In this document: piece after piece, positions 6,456-11,037 of the stretch | Layout: each line of letters starts with the position of its first letter | Position numbering within the stretch: the stretch's first letter is position 1 | DNA from: CAYSIX01 sp964431205 | GTDB taxonomy: Bacteria > Planctomycetota > Phycisphaerae > Phycisphaerales > Phycisphaeraceae | DNA length: 11,037 nt | Assembly: GCA_964431205.1 (NCBI GenBank) | Contig: CAYSIX010000140.1 | Coordinates: 1 to 11,037 of the forward strand | Reading direction: 5' to 3' | Notes under the pieces: model-generated | The model's database searches: none | Told to the model about the DNA's origin: nothing | Seen by the model: only the letters and a program-made list of their open reading frames with translations | Translations under genes and position numbers: made by a program

Positions 6456-6484
6456 TTGGCCGGGGCGATCACCCCGGTCAGAAT
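6456..6484 (+). promoter_or_regulatory. Candidate leaderless promoter with palindrome in its spacer
   Basis: TTGGCC (6456-6461), 17 bases, and CAGAAT (6479-6484) precede the ATG at 6491 by six bases. Each hexamer matches the consensus at four of six positions, and no Shine-Dalgarno is visible. A perfect inverted repeat, CCGGGG-CGATCA-CCCCGG (6460-6477), fills the spacer and could be an operator or a 5' hairpin. This is motif evidence only. Confidence 0.4.
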
Positions 6485-6490
6485 GTCTGC

Positions 6491-7282
6491 ATGTCATCAG
6501 GTCAGCGCTCCGGATGGTGGTGGATTCGTGCGGCGGCCTGGCTCGCGCTGTGCGCGCTGTACCTCGGGTTCGGCGTGACGTGGCTGACGGACGAGGCGTG
6601 GCGGCTGGGCGAGGGGCCGTGGGTCGAGCACGCGCCGTGGCTGGCGGCGGTGCCGATCGAGCTGCGTCGGGTGGCGACGTGGGCGTGGCTGGGGCTGTGG
6701 CTGGCGTGGACGCCGCTCGTGTGCGTGGGGTATCTGCGGCCGCGGGTGTGGCTGATCGCGCTGCTGTTCAACGCGGCGGCGTTGTCGTTGCTGGGCTGGT
6801 GGTGGCTGCTGGGGGCGGTGGTGGTGCTGCACGCGGTGGCGTGGGAGCCGGGGTGGCTGCCGCCGCGTCGGCCGCGGGAGCCGGAGGCGTTGTTCTACGA
6901 CGGCGAGTGCGGTTTATGCCATCGATGGGTGCGGCTGGTGCTGGCGGTGGATCGAGAGGGCGAGCTGTTCGTGTTCGCGCCGCTGCAGGGCGAGTGGGTG
7001 CGGGGGCGGATCGGGCGGGTGGAGCGGGAGCGGTTGCCGGACTCGATCGTGGTGCAGCGGCAGGACGGGGCGTTGCTGACGCGTTCGGAGGCGGTGGTGC
7101 ACGTGCTGGAGCGTCTGGGCGGGTGGTGGCGGATCGCGGGGGCGGTGGTGTCGTGGGTGCCGCAGCGGCTGCGCGACGGGGTGTACGACGTGATCGCGCG
7201 GGTTCGCCATCGGCTGTTCGGGGCGCCGGCCGAGGTGTGCCCGGTCGTGCCGGCCGAGCGGCGTGACCGATTTCGACCGTAG
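6491..7282 (+). CDS. Membrane protein with C-terminal DCC-family thiol-disulfide domain
   Basis: This 263-residue protein has two parts. Residues 12-32, 61-81 and about 86-116 are strongly hydrophobic and Trp-rich, giving three or four membrane helices. Residues 133-263 form a DCC (DUF393, YuxK-like) domain: LFYDGECGLCHRWV with the CxxC pair C140/C143, then FVFAPLQGE, DSIVV, ALLTRSEAVVHVLERLGG and the family's ending RLFGAPAEVCPVVP, with a further Cys250. DCC proteins are thioredoxin-fold and thought to act in thiol-disulfide exchange; few have been characterised. The first 130 residues tether it to the membrane, and the active site probably faces the cytoplasm if the even helix count is right (uncertain). 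The start at ATG 6491 has no Shine-Dalgarno. It faces the tandem PilZ gene convergently, 42 bases away. Codons are overwhelmingly G-ending. Confidence 0.9.
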   Translation: MSSGQRSGWWWIRAAAWLALCALYLGFGVTWLTDEAWRLGEGPWVEHAPWLAAVPIELRRVATWAWLGLWLAWTPLVCVGYLRPRVWLIALLFNAAALSLLGWWWLLGAVVVLHAVAWEPGWLPPRRPREPEALFYDGECGLCHRWVRLVLAVDREGELFVFAPLQGEWVRGRIGRVERERLPDSIVVQRQDGALLTRSEAVVHVLERLGGWWRIAGAVVSWVPQRLRDGVYDVIARVRHRLFGAPAEVCPVVPAERRDRFRP

Positions 7283-7324
7283 TGCCCGCGGGCGTACACG
7301 AAGGCGACAGGATTGGATTCCGCG

Positions 7325-8629
7325 TCACTGCGGGTGGGCGATCGAGGGGTCGTGCAGGCACTGGGTGAACTGGACGCCGACCCAGTGATCGGGCGCGTGG
7401 TGCAGGCGGCAGTGACGGACGGTGCCGCGGAGGCGGTAGACGCCGGCGGGGGTGCGGATCTCGGCGATCAGGGGCGTGCCCGCGGCGATGTAGCGGTTGG
7501 TCAGGAAGCTGAACCCGCCGCGGGAGAGGTCGCAACTGCGCACGGAGAGTCGGCGTCGGTCGTGCTCGTCGCAGAGCTGGACCTGCAGCGCCGTGTGCCA
7601 GGGATGGCGGGGGAATCGCCGCAGGTCGCGTCGTCGGCTCGTGGTGGGGGCCGCGGCGGCCGCCCGGTCCAGCCACGACTCGTCGACGTACAGCGACAGC
7701 TCCCCGAGCGTCGCGAGCTGCTCGCCGGTCAGCACGGTCCCCGCCTCGAGGACCGGCCGACCCGATTCGTCGAGCAGGCACACCGGAAGCGCTCGGCCGA
7801 CGAGCCGACTCATGGGCACGCGAAACGTCAGCGTCTGGCCGTCGAGGTCGACGGCGTCGTTGTGGTCGTCGGCGGGCGCCTCGGGTGCGGTCTCGTGCGC
7901 CTCGGAATCGACGGGCTCTGCCGGCGTGGCGGCCGGCGTGGCGGCGGGCGCCCCGGGGGCGCCGTCCAGGCGGGACATCCGCCGAAGCTGCTGGCGCTGC
8001 AGGTGCATCGTCCAGGTCAGCAGCATCTCGCGCAGGGCGACCTGGTCGCGCGGGGCCCAGAGGCCGACGCGGAAGCGGCCGTCGTCGCGTCGGCGCACGT
8101 CGCGGACCTGCACGCGGCCGTGGGCGCGCTGCTGCGGCGAGGCGAGCTCGATCTCGACGTGGCTGCCCGGCAGCGGGTCGTGCGTCAGCAGCACGGCCAG
8201 GCCCTCGCCGCTGATGTCCAGCGGCTGCAACGGCCGGTGATCGGGCAGCAGCACCCGCAGCGGCGCGTGGCCGACGAAGACGCGGAACGCGCCGCGTTTC
8301 TCGGCGTCCTCGGCGCCGCCGATCCGTTCGACGAACAGGATCGGCTGGCGGCCGTCGGTCTCGAGCTTGATCAGCCGGGCCCGGGCGCTGACGAAGCGTT
8401 GGCGGCCGTCGCGGTACATCAGCTCGAGCCGCTGGCCGGGCAGGGCCTCGACGGGCGTGTCGCCGCGCAGCCTCATCCGCACGCCGCTGACCTCGATGGG
8501 CGTGGTCCGGATCAGGGCCGTGGCCTCGCCGTCGGTGAACAGGCGGAGCATGACCGGTCGGCCCGGCTCGGGCATGGTCGGGTCGTGGGCGACCGTCGAG
8601 GCGTTGGATGGGGTGGCCAGCGTGGTCAT
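7325..8629 (-). CDS. Tandem PilZ-domain protein, predicted c-di-GMP receptor
   Basis: This is a 434-residue soluble protein. Residues about 24-105 look like the YcgR-type N-terminal beta domain that precedes PilZ. PilZ-1 (about 110-205) has RGAFR (R112-R116) and DISGEG (138-143). A low-complexity Ala/Pro linker (about 223-257) follows, then a short module at about 265-320 (GRPVLEAGTVLTGEQLATL) like those next to HD-GYP and PilZ domains. PilZ-2 (about 335-425) has RRFPR (R337-R341) and DLSRGG (367-372). Both PilZ domains keep RxxxR and D/NxSxxG, the known c-di-GMP contacts, so two binding sites are expected. The output may be motility, polysaccharide or secretion control; no partner gene is in the window. 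Start ATG 8629 has only a weak GAG upstream, and M19 (MPEPGRP) is an alternative. Confidence 0.9.
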   Translation of the reverse strand: MTTLATPSNASTVAHDPTMPEPGRPVMLRLFTDGEATALIRTTPIEVSGVRMRLRGDTPVEALPGQRLELMYRDGRQRFVSARARLIKLETDGRQPILFVERIGGAEDAEKRGAFRVFVGHAPLRVLLPDHRPLQPLDISGEGLAVLLTHDPLPGSHVEIELASPQQRAHGRVQVRDVRRRDDGRFRVGLWAPRDQVALREMLLTWTMHLQRQQLRRMSRLDGAPGAPAATPAATPAEPVDSEAHETAPEAPADDHNDAVDLDGQTLTFRVPMSRLVGRALPVCLLDESGRPVLEAGTVLTGEQLATLGELSLYVDESWLDRAAAAAPTTSRRRDLRRFPRHPWHTALQVQLCDEHDRRRLSVRSCDLSRGGFSFLTNRYIAAGTPLIAEIRTPAGVYRLRGTVRHCRLHHAPDHWVGVQFTQCLHDPSIAHPQ

Positions 8630-8678
8630 GTCGTTGCTCGCTGCAAGGCTCCGGATTCGTGGTGCCCGAACGTGTCGG

Positions 8679-8711
8679 CTCGCCGCCGGTGCCCGGACGC
8701 CCGGCGGCGAG
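8679..8711. repeat. Perfect 11-bp inverted repeat upstream of the tandem PilZ gene
   Basis: CTCGCCGCCGG (8679-8689) and CCGGCGGCGAG (8701-8711) are exact complements around an 11-base loop. It lies 50-82 bases before the PilZ start on the minus strand. It is flanked by direct repeats AAGGCTCCG at 8645-8653 and 8719-8727. It could be a 5' leader hairpin or a protein site; no T-run follows on either strand. Confidence 0.5.
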
Positions 8712-8795
8712 GTGGTTGAAGGCTCCGATACAGACCTGCCGCGGGCAAAGCCGAACTTGCCGGGGGCGCCGGCCAGCCGATCGGTGGTGCGGCGT

Positions 8796-8825
8796 CGCGA
8801 TCGCGGCGAAGATGTAGCGATCGCT
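8796..8825. promoter_or_regulatory. Twin GCGATCGC palindromes between PilZ and tyrS
   Basis: CGCGATCGCG (8796-8805) and AGCGATCGCT (8816-8825) share the core GCGATCGC, with centres exactly 20 bp apart, roughly two helical turns. I saw this octamer nowhere else in the window. The position, about 100 bases before tyrS in a 296-base divergent gap without genes, suits a paired dimer-binding operator. A possible -10 (TAAGGT, 8844-8849) lies just downstream. Confidence 0.35.
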
Positions 8826-8925
8826 CCGGCTGGGGGGTTGCGGTAAGGTTGAAGGGCGCGGCGCGTGCCGCGGCGGGGCTCGGGTGGGGGACGCCGGGCC
8901 GGTGCGGCTTGGAGACGGACTTGCG

Positions 8926-10191
8926 ATGACGGCGACGACCGACACAACCGAGGTGAACGCGTACGACGTGCTGGCCGAGCGTGGCCTGATCGCGCAGCAG
9001 ACCGACGAGCGGCTGCGGCAGCGTCTGGCGCGGCCGGTGACGGCGTACGCGGGGTTCGACCCGACGGCCGAGAGCCTGCACGTGGGGCACCTGCTGCCGA
9101 TCATGGGCCTGGCGCACCTGCAGCGGTGCGGGCACAGGCCGATCGCGCTGGTCGGGGGGGCGACGGGGCTGGTCGGCGACCCGTCGGGCAAGACCGAGGC
9201 GAGGCGGATGCTCCGCGAGGACCAGGTGCGCGCCAACGCCGAGGCGATCGGGGCCCAGATCGGCCGGTTCCTGCGCTTCGGCGACGACCCGACCGGTGCG
9301 GTGCTGGTGAACAACCTGGACTGGATCGGCCCGCTGACGTGGCTGGAGGTGTTGCGGGACATCGGCAGCCGGGTGTCGGTCAACCGCATGGTGACGATGG
9401 ACTACGTGGCCCGGCGGCTGTCGGGCGAGGGCGAGGGGATCAGCTACCTCGAGTTCAGCTACATGCTGCTTCAGGCGTACGACTTCGTGCACCTGCACCG
9501 GGCGATGGGCTGCACGGTGCAGATCGCCGGCCAGGACCAGTGGGGCAACATCGTGATGGGCATCGAGCTGGCGCGCAAGCTGGACGAGGCGGAGCTGGCG
9601 GGGTTGACGATGCCGCTGGTGACCAAGGCGGACGGGGGCAAGTTCGGCAAGACGGAGTCGGGGACGGTGTGGCTGTCGGCCGAGCGGACGCCGCCGTACG
9701 AGTTCTACCAGTTCTTCCGGAACACGGCGGACGCGGACGTGGCGCGGTATCTGGCGTGCTTCACGTTCGAGCCGATGGGGCGTGTGCGGGAGCTGACGGC
9801 CGAGGGGGGCGCGGCGTTGAACCGGGCCAAGGAGGAGCTGGCGTACGCGGTGACGAAGCTGGTGCACGGGCAGGCGGAGGCGGAGGCGGCGCGGGACAGC
9901 GCGCGCAAGGCGTTCGGGTCGTCGCGGGACGTGACGGGCCAGGCGATCCCGCACGCGGAGCTGTCGGCGTCGGAGCTGGCCGAGGGCGTCGGGCTGCTGA
10001 CGCTGATGGTGCGTGCGGGTCTGGCGTCGTCGAACAGCGAGGCGAGGCGGCACGTACAGGGCGGGGCGGTGCGTGTGCACGACGAGCCGGTGTCCGACCC
10101 GCGTCGGGCGGTGACGTCGGCGGACGTGCGGGAGGGGTACGTGCTGCTGCGGGTGGGCAAGAAGCGGCTGTTTCGTTTCGACGTGGTGTGA
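8926..10191 (+). CDS. tyrS: Tyrosyl-tRNA synthetase
   Basis: This class I aminoacyl-tRNA synthetase attaches tyrosine to tRNA-Tyr in the cytoplasm using ATP. The length of 421 residues is typical. AYAGFDPTAESLHVGHL carries the Tyr-pocket Y41 and D45 and the HIGH-type motif HVGH (52-55). GGATGLVGDPSGKT (77-90), YMLLQAYDF, and the tyrosine/ATP site AGQDQWGNI (201-209) follow. KFGKTESG (239-246) is the KMSKS-type loop in its usual TyrRS form. An S4 RNA-binding domain covers about 355-415 (RAGLASSNSEARRHVQGGAVRV). The start at ATG 8926 was chosen because family homology begins shortly after and GGAG (8911-8914) lies 11 bases upstream; an upstream in-frame codon at 8884 would add 14 unlikely residues. 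No T-box leader is visible. It is complete with no unusual residue, and divergent from the tandem PilZ gene. Confidence 0.97.
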   Translation: MTATTDTTEVNAYDVLAERGLIAQQTDERLRQRLARPVTAYAGFDPTAESLHVGHLLPIMGLAHLQRCGHRPIALVGGATGLVGDPSGKTEARRMLREDQVRANAEAIGAQIGRFLRFGDDPTGAVLVNNLDWIGPLTWLEVLRDIGSRVSVNRMVTMDYVARRLSGEGEGISYLEFSYMLLQAYDFVHLHRAMGCTVQIAGQDQWGNIVMGIELARKLDEAELAGLTMPLVTKADGGKFGKTESGTVWLSAERTPPYEFYQFFRNTADADVARYLACFTFEPMGRVRELTAEGGAALNRAKEELAYAVTKLVHGQAEAEAARDSARKAFGSSRDVTGQAIPHAELSASELAEGVGLLTLMVRAGLASSNSEARRHVQGGAVRVHDEPVSDPRRAVTSADVREGYVLLRVGKKRLFRFDVV

Positions 10192-10244
10192 GGCCGGGGG
10201 TGGGGGCGGCGTGGCCGCGGCGTGGCGCGGGGCAGAAGAACGGT

Positions 10245-11037
10245 ATGGGCCGAATGAAGCGACGCGGCGGGATCGTGCGGGCCGCCGGGCTGGTGGTGAC
10301 GGGCGTGCTGGTGTGCGGCCCGGCGGTGGCGGCGTGCGCGGGCGAACCCGAGGCGCCCCCGCCGGCCGAGGGGTTGAGCTGGCAGCGGCTGCCCGACGTG
10401 CCGACGGGGGTGATGGCGCCGGCGGCGAGCCGCAGCGGGCGGCGCGTCGTGGTCAGCGGGGGCGTGTCGCTCAGCGGCGGGGCGAGCGCTCTGGTTCAGG
10501 TGCTGGACCTGGAGACGATGGCGTGGTCGGAGCCGGTGCGGCTGAACGAGCCGCGTTACCTGCACCGGCAGGTGACCCTGGAGGACGGACGGGTGCTGGT
10601 GATCGGGGGCACGGGCCGGCCGGCGGGCGGGCGGGGTTGTGCCCTGGCCTCGTGCGAGCTGATCGACGCGGAGCTGAGCTCGGTCGAGCGGACCGATCCG
10701 CTGCCCGAGGCGTTGGCGGAGCTGAGCGCGCATCGCCTGGCGGACGGGCGGGTGATCGCGATCGGCGGGCGTCTGGCGGCGATCTTCGACCCGGCGGTCG
10801 AGCGGTGGGTGCGGACGATCGAGCTGCACCGCCGTCGTCGCCAGCACGACTCGGCGGTGCTCTCCGACGGGACGGTGCTGGTCGTCGCGGGGCTGGGGCA
10901 GTCGAGCATCGAGCGGATCGATCCGTCGGCGGGTCGCAGCGAGCTGCTGGCGATCCGGTTGCCGATGCCGCTGGACGACTGCGCGGCGGTGGCGTTGCCG
11001 GACGGCGGGGCGTGGGTGCTGGGCGGTCAGACGCTGG
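10245..11037 (+). CDS. Exported Kelch-repeat protein (3' truncated by window end)
   Basis: The reading frame is open from ATG 10245 to the window edge (264 codons visible). The N-terminus MGRMKRRGGIVRAAGL is basic, then hydrophobic, ending VAAC at Cys31. That fits a lipobox, so it is probably a lipoprotein, though plain signal-peptidase cleavage is possible. The mature part repeats blades ending in a hydrophobic strand plus di-glycine: GRRVVVSGG (65-73), GRVLVIGG (115-122), GRVIAIGG (168-175), GTVLVVAG (209-216) and GGAWVLGG (254-261). This is the Kelch beta-propeller pattern, also found in galactose-oxidase-like proteins. At least five blades are seen, and the rest lies beyond the window. 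ATG 10254 is an in-frame alternative start; neither has a clear Shine-Dalgarno. It begins 53 bases after tyrS and may be read through from it. Kelch propellers bind proteins or sugars; the ligand here is unknown. Confidence 0.8.
   Translation, partial: MGRMKRRGGIVRAAGLVVTGVLVCGPAVAACAGEPEAPPPAEGLSWQRLPDVPTGVMAPAASRSGRRVVVSGGVSLSGGASALVQVLDLETMAWSEPVRLNEPRYLHRQVTLEDGRVLVIGGTGRPAGGRGCALASCELIDAELSSVERTDPLPEALAELSAHRLADGRVIAIGGRLAAIFDPAVERWVRTIELHRRRRQHDSAVLSDGTVLVVAGLGQSSIERIDPSAGRSELLAIRLPMPLDDCAAVALPDGGAWVLGGQTL

Noticed and set aside
7284..7293. GCCCGCGGGC palindrome between convergent genes as terminator
   Set aside because: It has no loop and no T-run, so it cannot form a normal terminator hairpin.
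7913..7966. Repeated GGCGTGGCGGC-like units as a DNA repeat
   Set aside because: They encode the Ala/Pro/Thr-rich linker of the tandem PilZ protein and are explained by low-complexity coding.
8743..8752. GGGCAAAGCC, resembling pieces of a c-di-GMP-I (GEMM) riboswitch
   Set aside because: Only a short word matches; the paired stems and tetraloop context are missing, and it is on the strand opposite to the PilZ gene.
8826..8925. Possible T-box leader for tyrS
   Set aside because: No T-box sequence or specifier stem is seen.
6768..9389. Very long minus-strand reading frame (873 codons) across three genes
   Set aside because: Its product is low-complexity Arg/Pro/Ala, it runs antisense to the DCC and tyrS genes and out of frame with PilZ, and stop-poor frames are expected at this GC content.

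Overview
This window is high-GC bacterial DNA packed with genes on both strands. The dense coding, the strong G/C third-position bias, the abundance of PilZ and Hanks-kinase signalling proteins, the mixture of strong and absent Shine-Dalgarno sites, and the style of the PilZ and kinase sequences (for example HCDVKPENF) suggest a Planctomycetota-like bacterium, perhaps Phycisphaerae. That placement is inference; there is no rRNA marker here. I see no mobile element, CRISPR array, tRNA or rRNA.

Left part, + strand (1-3209). The end of an unidentified gene and a 51-residue small protein lead into a 391-residue protein. I read that protein as PilZ-like, then receiver, then Hpt-like, with key ligand or phospho residues missing in each domain. 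After a 94-base gap with a candidate promoter comes an overlapping pair: a compact soluble Ser/Thr kinase (TTG start, HCD catalytic loop) and a PP2C-type phosphatase. The pair would form a reversible protein-phosphorylation switch beside the degenerate phosphorelay/PilZ protein.

Middle, - strand (3401-6245). A three-gene unit is transcribed leftward: a uronate-isomerase-family (UxaC-like) enzyme, a lipoprotein of unknown family whose ATG overlaps the enzyme's TGA, and a small Dabb-domain protein with a perfect Shine-Dalgarno. The 191-base convergent gap (3210-3400) holds a hairpin that could end transcription from both sides.

Divergent region (6246-6490). This 245-base gap is crowded with inverted repeats. 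Both flanking genes lack a Shine-Dalgarno, and each has a -10-like hexamer exactly six bases before its ATG, which suggests leaderless transcripts. To the right is a membrane protein fused to a DCC-family thiol-disulfide domain (6491-7282).

Right part. A tandem PilZ protein on the - strand (7325-8629) keeps both c-di-GMP signature motifs in both PilZ domains. It is divergent from tyrS (8926-10191, complete tyrosyl-tRNA synthetase). The 296 bases between them hold a perfect 11-bp hairpin and two GCGATCGC palindromes spaced 20 bp apart. The window ends inside a secreted or lipid-anchored Kelch-repeat protein (10245 onward).

The least ordinary items are the signalling protein with three degenerate domains, the sharp flips of synonymous codon choice inside the kinase and phosphatase genes, the shared intergenic hairpin family, and the paired leaderless promoters. 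I found no clearly new defence or mobile system.
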